Assembly: GCA_001584585.1 (NCBI GenBank)
Contig: LSYV01000068.1
Span: 308,754 to 372,753, forward strand
Length of the DNA stretch: 64,000 nucleotides
Source of the DNA: Gonium pectorale
Taxonomy: Eukaryota; Chlorophyta; Chlorophyceae; Chlamydomonadales; Volvocaceae
Direction of reading: 5' to 3'
The notes beneath the pieces are model-generated. The model saw nothing but the letters and a program-made list of their open reading frames with translations, did no database searches and was not told the DNA's origin. The position numbers and the translations under genes are program-made. Positions 11,581-23,077 of the stretch are shown here, piece after piece. Numbering within the stretch: the first letter of the stretch is position 1; each line of letters opens with the position of its first letter.

Positions 11581-13153
11581 ATGGCACCCTCAATGGAGAA
11601 AACCATCTTCAAGCTGGCCACCAGGGGCAAGCACAGCACCCGGGTCCAGGCTTGGACAAACCCCACATATGATACCCCAGAGAAGAAGCTGGGCAGTGCT
11701 GGCGATGCGGCCATCACGGTGCAGCCGTCGGGCGGCACGGACCTCATCGATGTGGGTCGTCGGCTGCGCATCACAGCTTCGGGGGAATGGTCACGAATGG
11801 TCGCTACGTCTTGGCACGCAGGCAGACGCACAAGCTTGCGGCGTATGCATTGTGCCCGGAAGCACCTGCGCCCTTACTGCGCCGTACTTTGAATCGAGTA
11901 CGCGTCCAGCGGCAGTGTAGCCAGGACTGCGAACTGCTACGCCCGTCCATGTTTTCAGTATCCCTAGGCGTGATCAACTGGCGTGCGCGGCGTGCCCCTC
12001 CTTTCATGTTCTTCTGCCGGCGGTCCGCGTCGCTCCACCCCTTCCGGCCGGCAGGAGATGTTCCCCAGCGCCACCAGCCTCATGCGCCGCCTCCAGTACC
12101 AGTTCTGGGCCGTCATCGTGCTCATTGTGGCGCATGTCATGGTCACCGGCTACACCGACCCGCTGTACACCCGGGCGCCGCTGACGCAGGTCATCGTGTA
12201 CAGGTACGCGCTCCGGGCGGCTGGCGGTCGACCAGCAACGCCCAACCTGCAGCTGTTCGCATGGGCCATGTTGTGCATCGTGCCCTCTGCGTTGCGAGCG
12301 CCGGTCCAGTATTTGGCTCCCTCCTGAAGTCACTCCCTCCCTGCACACTCCTCCCCGCACCCCACGCTCGGCCACGCCCTTTTGCAGCGGCCAGGTCGGG
12401 CTGCTGCTGGCGATTGTGATGGGCTTCTTCCTGCTGACCAGCCAAACGCTCTACATCCAGCTCGGCCGCTACGACCTCTACCTGCGCGAGTTCGCGCCCA
12501 TCTACGGCCTGTTCCTGGCGGAGCTGGCGCTGTACGTGGTGGTCAAGGTGTACGCCACGGTGCGCACCGTGGCGCGTGGGGGTCTGGACGGCTGGATGGC
12601 TGGCGGGGTGGCTGCGGAATAGCAGCTGATGCCCCGTGCACGGGTCAGGACGGGCAGGGTGGCCGTTTGCTCGGGTCAGATTGAGCTTTCTGGCTTGCAG
12701 TGGCCATGGTAGGGCGTGGCTACAGCGTGCCTTCCTTGCTGGGCAGTTTGACAGTTTGTAGGAGAATGAATGGGCAAGGTTACCTGTCGCCAGCCAGGGT
12801 CTGAAGGAGAGGGCAGCAGTACCTTTACGGAAGGTCCCGAAGGCTGAAGCATGCTGAACATGTTGCACAGAGCACTAAGGGACGACCAGTGCATTACCGT
12901 TGGGCTGCTCTCTGACCCTCGTCCGCAGGTGGCGCTGCTCCGGCGCGTCTCCTACCTGGCGATGTGGTCCCTGCCCGCCTACACCGCGCTGTGGACCATC
13001 CAACGCGTGCTGCTGCTGCTGTTCTGGGTGGCGGCGGCGCACAGCGCCACCTCCGTCTTCAACGTGCGCTTCTTCGACCCGGAGCTGCTGCTGGGGCTAC
13101 ACCAGCAGGCCAAGGACCAGCAGCGCGGCGCGCGCGCCTCGCCCGGCAGATGA
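11581..13153 (+). CDS. Multi-pass membrane protein, unknown function
   Basis: Four exons: 11581..11751, 12055..12203, 12388..about 12559, 12929..13153 (TGA), about 238 residues. The first three junctions fix phase well. The donor of exon 3 is ambiguous: GT at 12548, 12560 or 12569 all keep the frame, and 12560 (GTGCGC) best fits local donor usage. The N-terminal 75 residues are soluble and polar (MEKTIFKLATRGKHSTRVQ near the start). Then come hydrophobic segments FWAVIVLIVAHVMV, VGLLLAIVMGFFLL, YGLFLAELALYVVV and a long LAMWSLPAYTALW to LLLLFWVAAA block, giving four or five spans. The tail is polar. An in-frame TAG lies just before the first ATG; a second ATG at 11593 is possible. I do not recognise the family. 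Confidence 0.7.
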
Positions 13154-14977
13154 GGGGAAGAGGGCAGGCGGTCTGCGCGGTATGCTTCACACACTGCACA
13201 TGCCGCAGCTGGAGATTAGTGGCTGTTAGGAGTCCATGCGGATGCGACTCCTTTGCGCCTCCAGCGGTGGAGGACGTCGGCGTGGAGAGGGAGTAAAACC
13301 AGGCATCGCCAGAGCAGATGCAGCCAGGACGCGCTCCGTCTCCGGGCGGCATGGCATGCTCCACGGCGGATGCTGTCGAGAGGCTGGTCGCCTACCGTTG
13401 CGTACCTCTCTATGCAAGAAGCTTGACTGCCAACATGCCTCTGGGCCGCTTGGGCGCTGCTGCGCGCCCGGCCATCCACCATGGTTATCCCCGACATATG
13501 GTAGCCATTTGCCAGTGCCGTCAGGAATGCAGGCGGCCCCGCCCAGAACCCCACAGCCTTGGCGATGACCGGGGGGCCACGTGAGCCGTGTACAGCGCGG
13601 CCACTGCAGCTGCCCGGAGCCTACGCGACAAACAATTCTAGGGGGGCCTTGCTGCGGCGCCCAGACGTTCGGCTTCACCCAAGGGCAGGCAGCAAGCAGG
13701 GTCTTCTGCAACAGGACCAATGACGGGGCCACACCAATGGAGCGTCTCCATGTCCGAGCCTCCCTAGCCTCGTGCAGGCACGGCGGCAGCCTCCGCATTG
13801 CCGCCCCGCAACTCCGCGCATCAACACGAGCGCTCAGCACACCGACGGGCGTGTTGAGCTGGCGGATTTGACGATACCATGGATGTGAGGGCTGATGACG
13901 CCCAGCTAAGGAAATGGGGCTGGAGGATTATTGTAGTCGACTGCGTGTTGTTTGCCCCGGGATGCGGAAGTGTAAGACCATGTGCATACGGTGCGGCATG
14001 GCACGCAGACGGGGCTGTGCTGCGCGCGCACAGCAGGGCATAAACGAATGTAGTATGACACAACGCCATGAGGATTGACATGTATATACGGTGTGCATAT
14101 GGCGAGCGGCGTGCAACCACGCGTGTGAGGACATTGCGAACGGAATTCGAATGCATGCGTGTATGGTGGGGTTTGTCCTTGAACTTGGGGCATTTTTATT
14201 TATGCACGCACGATGTCCAAGTCGATTTACTGGTGTGGCGCTGCGCAGGGATCACGCTCCGCACTGGTCCGTGACGGCGGGTGTTGGTAACCCCTAGAGT
14301 ACCCTTACGCTAGCTGGTTTCGGCTGGTGGGCTTTGCGGGCGATGATGTGCCCTGCGATAAAACTGACACAGCGGGCGCGAACGAGCCCTTCTGACGAGC
14401 AATACAGGCGAGCCTCCTAGTTGTAAAGGTCAGCCAGACTGTACCCAGCAACAAGTCTGGCATTTGCATATTGAAGGCTTGTGCACTCATTTTTGCCCCA
14501 CCAGGCCCCGCAGGATTTATTTCATCTGGTCTAAGGAGTCCAAAGGCATTACTCCTCTCGCCCGGCGCCGCAACTGCTCTCCATCAAAGCCGCAAGTCTC
14601 GCATCCAACGCTAAACCCATGCATTATCCAATTGGCTCCTGCTTACGCGCAAGATCCATGATAGGCCGCATCCTGACGAGGGGAGCTTTAGTGCACAAGC
14701 TTAGAACCATCTGCGGCAGCCAGCCAATGTTCATGCTACCCGGTACATGTTTAGCGACGCGCTGCTGGTGGACCAACCAAATTGCTCCCAGGGAGACGCT
14801 TAACAACGTCCCGGTGTAGCAATCGCAACCGGCGGGCCGGCACCCAGCGCGGCACACCGAGGCCTACAAATCAACGGATATCTCCACCATCACATATCGG
14901 AGAGGCCCATCCGGCATGCCCAGCCAAGCCAGAATGCCCTGCGCTTGAGCCGCGGCACGACGCAACCGTCTCACGGC
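13154..14977. other. Convergent 3' UTR region
   Basis: Between the membrane-protein gene (+) and the EF-hand gene (-). It holds one TGTAA signal (13971) and no convincing coding sequence or RNA gene. Confidence 0.5.
13971..13975 (+). terminator. Candidate TGTAA poly(A) signal, membrane-protein gene
   Basis: TGTAA about 820 bases after the stop at 13153, within the usual range for long volvocine 3' UTRs. Another TGTAA near 14424 is an alternative. Confidence 0.4.
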
Positions 14978-15943
14978 TCAGAGGTCCACGGGCACCTCCA
15001 CCACCATGTTAGCCAGGTCTGCGCTGCCCAGCGCGGCCTTAAAGCTGGGCAGGTCCAGCCGCTCTGCGCCGCCCGCCAGCGCCAGCACGCGGCTGATGAT
15101 GTCCTGCCGGTCCTCCTCGCTCAGGCTGCTGCCAGCCAGCTGCTTCAGCATCATGCTCATGTCCTCCCGCGAGATGAAGCCTGGCGGGCGGGAATGGCGA
15201 GAGAGAGCGGGGGTAGAGGGTTGGAAGGCATTCGAGAGAGAGCGGGGGGGGGAGACTTTGGAAAGGCAGGGAGCGGGAGGGGGACGGAAGAAAGAGAGCG
15301 TCGGCTCAAGGATGGCAAGAGAGGCTCGCAGGGGCAAGGGCAGCGGTGCATGTAGCACTGTGGGTGCATGGGTGCCGGGGCAAAGCTTCAAGAGCGCGTC
15401 TGAGACCCTTTGGCTCCGGAGACTCAGGCTTGCAGAAGTACGGTCTTGTGATAGCCCAACAACAACAGGTATTGAATGGACCTACTGCTGCGCCTCCACC
15501 GAACCTGCCGGTCGTAAGCCGGACTCACCATCGCCATCGACGTCGTACACCGAAAACATAAACGCCAGCTTATCATCTCTGGAAGCCCGTGGGCTGAAGG
15601 GCGCCACCAGCTTCACGAAATCCGTAAAGTTTGGGCACTCGCAGCATCGCACCAACCGCTGCGCGACCGGGTTGATGCTGAGCTCCGGGATGCTTAGGAA
15701 CTCCTCGGGCGAGATGTAGCCCTTGCGCCCCCGATCTAGCGCACGAAAGCGCTTGTAGAGGGACTCTATCTCCGCCTGGTTAACTGCATCGGCACGCAAG
15801 GCGGGGGGGCACCCGAAACACGTTTGGTCCCTTGGGTCTGTAGAATCTCACACGGCTTACTTCCATCACTTACATACTCCTTTTGATGCTGCAATCACCT
15901 CGTCGACATCCCCTTGCGTCAGGCCTCCGCTCGCGGCCTGCAT
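14978..15943 (-). CDS. Calcineurin-B-like / CHP-type EF-hand calcium-binding protein
   Basis: Three exons: 15943..15874, 15783..15529, 15180..14978, giving 175 residues, the same length I recall for the Arabidopsis calcineurin-B-related EF-hand protein it resembles. An EF loop with all acidic positions is at residues 104-115 (DVDGDGFISRED). An earlier loop near 40-51 (DRGRKGYISPEE) lacks acids at positions 3 and 5, so it is probably weak or silent. NFTDFVKLVAPFS is the linker typical of calcineurin B relatives, and the end EVPVDL matches the plant form. Such proteins act as calcium sensors that bind kinases, phosphatases or transporters. The exon 2 acceptor was chosen at GCAG (15784) rather than CCAG 8 bases on, because only it keeps phase and restores the conserved Phe before NQAEIESLY. 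The N-terminus is MQAASGGLTQ, so there is no MG myristoylation site unless an upstream exon exists. Confidence 0.88.
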
Positions 15944-17424
15944 GCAGAGCGGGATGCTGGGCCCCACTGCCGCAGGCAATCCCGTTCCTTCTTGGCACTC
16001 ACCTGACCCATGTCAGGTGTTATACGGGATCAATGTTTGGTTTTGGGGTGCTCGTTGGTTGCGATGCAATACGTTTCGAGCGGACTAGAGGTCCTACTAG
16101 AGCCCGATCAAACAGCGTTCCCAGGGTTTCGCAAAGTTTGCAAAGTGAAATGCAATACAGGGCAGCGTAGTTTCTAGGAGCCTCGTTAGGAATTAGTTAC
16201 CCGGTATATTAGTATAGTCCTAGCACTTGCAAACATAATTCTAGTGCGCGCTATAGGCAAGTTTGTGTACGTCGTGTACGGGTCGTTCGATCACACACGA
16301 CACAGGCTCCGTGGGGCTTCAAAGTGGCACCTCCGTGGTGATTGCAGGGGGAACATAAGGATTGGTGGGGAGAAACGGGTGGCATTCAAACCAGCCTTAC
16401 TACCATGCAGCACTGCGAGCGCAGTGTGGCGCCATCGGGCGCTATCTGGGTGGGGCGCCTCAGTGGGTATGGGTATGTCGCGCGTAAGGGATCGATCTGG
16501 CAGGTCTCGGCAAGCTAACGGACTGCGACATGCCCACGCGGCCAAACATCCACGTACTTGCCAAAAGATCGACGGTCAGCGGGGGGTGACGGTGCATCAC
16601 TGCATACATGGACACAAGGGACCTCATCAGCACGCCGCTAGACGCCGCCATCGCAGCCGGTCTCTCCGGTATCCAGCAGTACCCATGCCAACGAACCCTT
16701 CACGCCGCGCGCGACCGTCCGTATGTCCGCTCCGAACCCAGCCACAGCGTCCGCTTACTGACCGTCAACGACAATGGTGGCGGGCGGGGGCGGCACTAAC
16801 CCCAGATCCCAACTGAGACCCCGCCTGCCAGCACCCATCTCCCTCTGTGCCACCAAGCTCAGGCCTGGAAGGGCAGACCCCTCCTCCCCTAACGTGCTCT
16901 GTGTGTCCTTGCATTCGTGTCCTCAGACCCTATCGGTCCTCTCTATGTCCCGCAGAGCCTTCCCTTCCGGCTCCTTAGCCGCTCGACGGCCGCCTTTCGC
17001 GGCTTCGCTGGCCACCGAGCCACCGAGTGTGTCGCTGTCAACCGTCAGCAGCCGCGCGCACACGTGCCGGTTGCACCGACCAGCCGCCATTTGCGCGACA
17101 GCTCCCCGTCCGCAGTAATCCGTTCAGTTTCGTTGGGTTCGCACAGTCCCAGCCTCTCTCATCGCGTGGATGCAACTTAAGTGGATGCCATTATGCTATC
17201 CGCAAAGGCACTGCAATAACATAGGCGCACACAGCTGCCAATGAAATGTATGTATCGCCGCTCACGCCTTACAAACGGTACGCCCCCAAGCCACGTCCGC
17301 GGCTTCAGTGCACTGCGGCTCCCCGCACGCCTACAAGCTATCCACTCTAGCCGGGCCTTAAGTCGCTCCGCCTTCCGGCGGCCTCCCCCAAAGTTCAGCC
17401 CCCGACATATTAGCGCCCGGCAGG
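15944..17424. other. Intergenic: EF-hand gene 5' side and Bin3 gene 3' side
   Basis: No gene supported in 1.5 kb. Apart from one poly(A) signal near 17269, I see only unstructured sequence with short chance open frames. Confidence 0.5.
17269..17273 (-). terminator. Candidate TGTAA poly(A) signal, Bin3-type gene
   Basis: TTACA on the + strand about 150 bases past the stop codon at 17425. Confidence 0.4.
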
Positions 17425-20400
17425 TCAGCGCCCGGCAGCTTGGCCCTGTTTCCCCGCTGCGCTGGCCCCGGCCACTCCCGCCGCTCCCGCCGCTGGGTCC
17501 GCTGGCTTGCGCAGCAAGTACATCGGTCGGTCGAAGCCCGCCCCGCCGCCCTCGTTGAGCTCAGCCTCCAGCCGGAAGCCAACCTGCCGACAGCGCGTGG
17601 GCAGCGTCTTGCCACCGGGACAGGAGAAGAGTGGCAGGATGGCAGCTGCAGGCCTACTCGCAATGGAGCCAGCGACAGGCACACTCGCGCTGTGACGTGA
17701 CTCCGGTCAGGCGTCAGCACGCCTCCGCCACCCCACCTCTCGTGCCATTACCCCATCGGCCCCGCATTCCGGTCGCTTTCATTCTGGCACCCCCTCGCCC
17801 ACGCACCCCCCCACCCCTCTATGCCACGGTACGTATCGCTCGTCGCTGACATCGCAGTTTTGCAGGTCGTCTTCACACCTTCCCAAGACCGTCGTTCCTC
17901 CTACTACTGCGTATGCGCTTCGGTGTCCACGACGCGACCCGTTTCCCGTTCCGTATTACTCCAACCCCTCACCTGCTTCGTGAGGTGTTCCACGAAGTGC
18001 TGCGGCCGAAGCTGCAGCTGCTCGATGCGCTTGAAGGGCACTGCGTGGGTGGTGGTCTTGGACACGGCGCGCTTGTAGGACCTGACGACGGGTCCGGAGC
18101 GGGTGGGGACAGGTAACTCTTAGAGATCGGCGCGTACGAGGGGCGGCCGACACACGCTAGGGTGGCGCAGCGGGCGGCGGACCGGCTCGCAGGGCCCATC
18201 GCGGCCGTCGCGCGGAAGTTTTGAAACGGGTCGACGCTGTGTGCGGAGCCCGGCCTGTGGAGCACTTGCCTTGAACTACGTCTGGCGGGCAGCACCATTT
18301 GCGTCCGTTACCCTCCACAGACATGCCCGAGCCTAGGGGGGCACCATAATCCCTCCGTAATCCACCACTCCTACAGGCGTCGCCCGCTGACCCCAACCCG
18401 GAACTCTAAGTACAGCCTGCCCGACAACATAAAGCCGGCGCTACGTGTGCTCTTTTGGGGGCGGGTGGGAAGAGAGTTAAGGGAAGTCTCCTGGACTGGT
18501 TTGAAGGAAACTAGTCCAGGTCATCATGTTGTCCATTTATCACGCGAACGGGCCGCCTGCAGGTGCTGAGCAAGCTGCCCCCGCGCCGCAGCCTGCAGAA
18601 CCCTCCCATACACGTCCCTGGCCCGACTCACTTCCAGGGCTGCGGCTCTAGGATCAGCACGCCCCCGGGCGTCAGCGTGTCGTAGAACTTCCTGCGCAAG
18701 GGTGATCACGACGGGGTATCGGGGATTGTCAGCACGGGCCCAGATTGCCACACAACGCAAAGCGCGCATGCGCCGCACGCATGCCAGTCAGGGACGGCAG
18801 GAGGCACGGCCAAGGGATGCGCAGGGCACGAGAAGGAGCAGCGTTTTAAGCGGGGGCTCGGTGGCCGCGCTCCGGAAAGGTGGATAGTGGGGGAGGGAGA
18901 GGTTGTTCCCGCCGGCCGCATGCGTGCTTGCCCCGCGCGCCTCCCCTCCCCCGTCGGCTCACTTAAAGAGGCGCTTGAGCCCTGCGTCTCCATTGTTGAG
19001 GTGCACCCACTTGGTGACGCTGAGGCACAGGATGGCGTCGGCGCTCTCGGGCCTTTGGCGGGAGGCAGGGGCAGGGGCAGATGCAAGGGCGGGGGCGGGG
19101 GCGGGGTCCGGAAGCGGTGAAGGGCCTGGGAGGGGCTGTCCGGGACGGGCGGCTGCCTCGGGCGACTGCTGAAGGGCAGCGGGCAGCCACTGCGCTCCGC
19201 AAGCCTGTGGCCCCCAAGCCGGTCTCCACCGCTGGAACATGACCCGAATCCGGTGCAGTGTGGCGAGCCCACGCATTATCGTGAACGATTCGAAGGCTGG
19301 CAAGGATTGCAGCGTGGGTGGGGCGGTGTGCGCTTCCTGCCCGTACGAGGCTTTCCACCAACTTGGATCCGGCGCCCCATCGAATCCGTGCAATGGGACG
19401 GAGCTCCGGTCCCCCAGTGCTGTGGCGATGCGCCCCATCCCGCAACACACAGGCTGCCCCAGCCCCAGCACACCGCGGCGGCGCACGCGGCCCACCTGCT
19501 GCGCGAGTTGGCCCAGTCCTGGTGCATGAAGAGCGTCCCCGCCAGCGAGCGCACGTAGGAGCGCAGCTGCCCCACCCGCAGCGGAGGTGGTCCCGTGCCC
19601 AGCACCGGACCCCGCTGGGTCCCCTGCTCCTGCCCCGCCGCCTGCTGCTGCTGCGGCTGCTGCTGCTGCCCGCCGCCTTCAGCGCCCGCCTCTGTCCCCA
19701 CCGCCGCTGCCGTCGACGCAGCGGCCGTCGACGCTGCTGGAGCGTCATGTATCCGCTGGCCTCCCTCGGCCCCGCCACCCCCGCCTCCGTCACCGCGCTC
19801 GCCGTCGCAGTCGCCACCGCCGCCATCGCGCGCCCCTTCGCCCCCCTCCATGGCCTCGTCCTCCACCTCATCCTGCTCCGCGTCCTCGCCGGCGGCGCCT
19901 TCCTCGCCCTCGTCGCCGCTACCAAGCTCTGCCTCCTCGCCGATCTTTAGCCCTTCCTCCTGCTCCTCCTCCTGCTGCTCGTCCCAGACCTCCTCTGCCT
20001 CCTCCGCGAGACCGGCAGCCTCCCGGCCTGCCGCCGTCACCGCAGCGGCGGGCGGCGCGAAGCCCCCGGTGCAGCCGCCCAGCGTCATGGCCTGCAGGCG
20101 GGCGGTATAGTCGGAGCGCAGGATGCGCAGGTTTCTGCAGGGAGGGAGGGAGGGAGGGAGGGAGGGAGGGAGGGAGGGAGGAAGGGAGACGGGTAGGGAG
20201 TGGATACTGATTGGTTGAAGGGGGGGACGCTAAATGGGGAACGATTTTCCAAGCCCAGGGTCAGCGCTCCCTCGTGCCACGTCCAAAGCGGACCCCCTAA
20301 TCGACCGCAACCCGTCATCAGCCTATACGGCCCATACGAGCATACCCAGCCGTACTCCACGCGCTCCGACGCAGAGGTTACACCTGATCAAAACGTCACT

Positions 20401-22719
20401 AGCCAAGAGCCACACCTTCCCTCCCCATCTGCCCGAACCCGCCTGCCCGCCCCCTCTCCCGCACCTGCAGGCCTTCTTGATGAGGCCGTCGTCAATGTCG
20501 TACCCGGTCATTCGCTTGGCGCCGAAGCGAGCAGCCACAGCCAGTGTCACCAAGCCCTGTGTGACGAGTAGCGGGGTGCGGTGCATGTGTGTTTTGCGCG
20601 TTCCATGTCAGCGCCTGGCGGCATGAGCAAACCCGCGCTCCGCGCAGCCTATAACCCTGGCTTCTGAAGGTGGCCCCACCGCCCCAGGGAGGTCGCCAGC
20701 GGTGACACCTTGCGGCCCGGCCCGGCCCCACTCGCCTCGTTGCATCCAACGTCGATGCAGGCCTTGCCCGCAAACCATTCCCGGCGCATGAGCTGCGCGG
20801 GGCAGAGCGGAGGGGCGGAGGGCAGAGCGGAGGGGCGGAGGGCCACGAGGGCGGACAGCATGCTCAGGGGAAGGGCTGGCGAGGGGCCGGGGAGGCTGCA
20901 GCAGCGTTCCCATGCAAGTCACCCCAGCACCCGGCACGCCCGACACGAGCACATGGCCCCTTCGCACACGGCACACCTTGACCCGCGGGTCTTCGTCCAG
21001 TTCGGCCCCCAGCCGGTACCCGTAGTAGCGGTGATAGTTGCCGTGGCGGTGCAGACTGGAGCGGCCCTCCGACCCGGCTCCACCCTGCCGCTGCCCCTGC
21101 CCCTGGCCCTGCCGAGCGGTGCCCCCCGCCCCCTGCTGCGCTTCCAGCGACCGCTTCCGGCCCTTGCCATCCGCCGGGGACTGCCCGGGACCCTGACGCT
21201 CCTGGCGCTGCTGCGCCTGCTCCGCCCCCGCGCCCGATCCCGGCACGCCAGGCCCCTCAGCCACGGCGGCTGGAGTCGTCACAGCGACAGCGAGTGTGGC
21301 CGCCGCGGCGGCTGCGAAGCCTCCTGAGGCAGGCCCCTCATCGGGGCCGCCCGCGGCATCCGCCGTCCCACCGCCCGTCGTAGTGGTGGTGGTCACGGCC
21401 GCCGCCGCCGCCACAGCGGCGGCGCACGAACCGGCTGCCCCCGCGCCGTCGCGGAGGTGAACGCGCATCAGCAGCAGCGCCGCGGACAGGTCGCCACCAC
21501 CGCCGGCGCCCGGACGCAATGGCGGCGCCGCCGCCGACGGCGGGCCGCCCGTCGGCCGCTCTGGGAACGCGCCCGGGCGTGGCAGCATGCCCGAAAACCG
21601 TGTAGGCACCCCGAATGTGCTGCTGTATACACTTTGTACGGCTGCCACGGCAGCGGCAGCGGCGGCCGCCTTGGCTGCAGTCCCTGCAAGCTGCGGCACC
21701 TGCACGACCTCTTCGCTCGCCGCCGCGAGGCTCGAGCCTGGCCCGGCGGCGCCCGCTCCGTCGGCGTCGTCGCCGCATTCACGCCCACCGCGGCGCCGCT
21801 GGCGCTTTTGCTTACAGCCTTTCCTTCCGCCTCCTTCACCGCCCACGCCACCGTTGGCGTGCCCGCCGCTGGCGCCCGTGCCTGCCGTGGCTGCGCCGTC
21901 TCCCACACTCTCGTCCTCATCGGCAGCCAGCAGGTCCTCGGGCAGAGCCTGACGCCTCGCCAGCCGCTTCTGTGCGCCTCGGCTCAACTGGCTGTTCCCG
22001 CCGCCAGACATTGCTGCCAACTCTGAGCCGCCGCCAGAACCGCGGCTGCCCCCAGAGACACCGCCGCCCCGCTGCGGCGGCCCGCCACCGGCTTGAAGCC
22101 GCCGCCGCTTTGCCGGAGGGCCGGCGGCGGGGCGGCCTCCGCTGCCGCTTCCACCACCGCCGGCCGCTGCATGCCGCTGTCGGCCGCCGCCGCCACTGCC
22201 GCCGCGGGGCGGCGGTGGCGGCATGCTCGTGCATGCAGGCGGGCCCGTGCCGCGCGCGACGGCAACGGCGCCGCTGCCGCTTGCATGGCGGCCACTGCAG
22301 CCCGTGTCTTCGCTCTGGGAGGGAAGGCCGCCACCGCCGCTGCCGCTGCCGCCAGGGCCGTCACCCGCGTCAGTGCCAGGGCGAGGCACCCCCAGCGTCT
22401 GTGGCCGTATTCCAGCGGCACACGTCATGTCGCATCAGGAGCAAGTGGGCATAGTGCATGCCGTCATGGACGGATGGATGGATAGGTGCCCTCGTCAAGG
22501 CACGCAACCACATGGCGGGAAAGAGGCCGGACTTACCTTGTGCAGCAGCTTGGAGACCCTTTTCCGCGCCTTTTTCCGTTGGTTCTTGTTAAAGGCTTTA
22601 TCCCCAGGCAGCAGCTGCGCCTTGAGCTGCTGCGCGAGAGCGCCGGGGTCGGCTGCCGACGGCGGATGCGCGTCCGGGCCCGACGGCTTGCCCTTTGCAA
22701 TCTCCTGAGGCAACGACAT
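17425..22719 (-). CDS. Bin3/MePCE-type RNA 5'-phosphate methyltransferase
   Basis: Nine exons: 22719..22537, 22314..20977, 20792..20736, 20556..20465, 20134..19496, 19052..18963, 18691..18632, 18081..17973, 17583..17425, giving 908 residues with all phases consistent. Bin3 signatures appear in order: HGNYHRYYGYRL (about 485-496); EWFAGKACIDVGCNE (SAM motif I, 512-526); GLVTL and TGYDIDDGLI; ADAILCLSVTKWVHLN; TPGGVLILEPQPWKSYK; VGFR; and FDRPMYLLRKP near the end. Bin3 enzymes use S-adenosylmethionine to methylate the 5' gamma-phosphate of small RNAs such as 7SK and U6. Two additions are striking: an N-terminal region of about 480 residues, Gly/Ala-rich with basic clusters, and an insert of about 190 mostly acidic or Gly/Gln-rich residues inside the catalytic domain (about 570-760). 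The intron splitting motif I (20557..20735) has a GC donor. Start chosen at MSLPQE; the frame is open further upstream. Confidence 0.92.
20141..20186. repeat. (GGGA)n microsatellite
   Basis: About eleven GGGA/GGAG units lie inside an intron of the Bin3-type gene, next to the acceptor of its fifth exon. Confidence 0.85.
20557..20735 (-). other. GC-AG intron in Bin3-type gene
   Basis: The donor reads GAG|GCGAGT and the acceptor ACACAG|GGC. Only this boundary joins the motif I halves GCNE and GLVTL in frame; the nearest GT, 4 bases downstream, breaks the frame. Confidence 0.85.
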
Positions 22720-23077
22720 CAGAACTGACGGCGCTACCCTCGCCTTTTGTAAGGCTGCGGCTAGGGAGTTGCACGTAGTTATGTCGTGATCATCAGGTCG
22801 GAATAATGAGACTCCGTTTTTGTTAATGGTGCAGGCTGTTGGATCGCTTGATGTCGTCAAGAGCGTGCGTAAAGTACGGTACCGAACTTGCCATAGCAGC
22901 AGAACGGAAGAAACACATTCCAAGCATGCCATTTTTGTAATCCCTGTCGCGAAGATCATAGCGTCCCTGTAGTCCGGTTGGAACTCCTTCTCACTGTCTT
23001 GTCCTTCAAGGCTCACACTGCCTTTCTTGGCATCTGAAGAGCTAAATAGCTGAAAGTTCACGGGAGGAGACGCAAGA
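22720..23077. promoter_or_regulatory. Shared intergenic region between divergent Bin3-type and Derlin genes
   Basis: Some 358 bases between start codons. It is less GC-rich than the flanking exons, as expected for UTR and promoter. No element identified. Confidence 0.45.

Noticed and set aside
11409..11831. Minus-strand hydrophobic frame (SFFSGVSYVGFVQAW)
   Set aside because: The + strand of the same bases joins in phase to three membrane-protein exons; the minus frame has no splice partners.
15776..15783. EF-hand exon 2 beginning at the CCAG acceptor
   Set aside because: It leaves exon 1 one base out of phase and loses the conserved Phe-Asn-Gln; the GCAG site 8 bases upstream restores both.
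19276..20088. Minus frame read as a free-standing acidic protein
   Set aside because: It is part of one exon of the Bin3-type gene, in phase with catalytic motifs on both sides.
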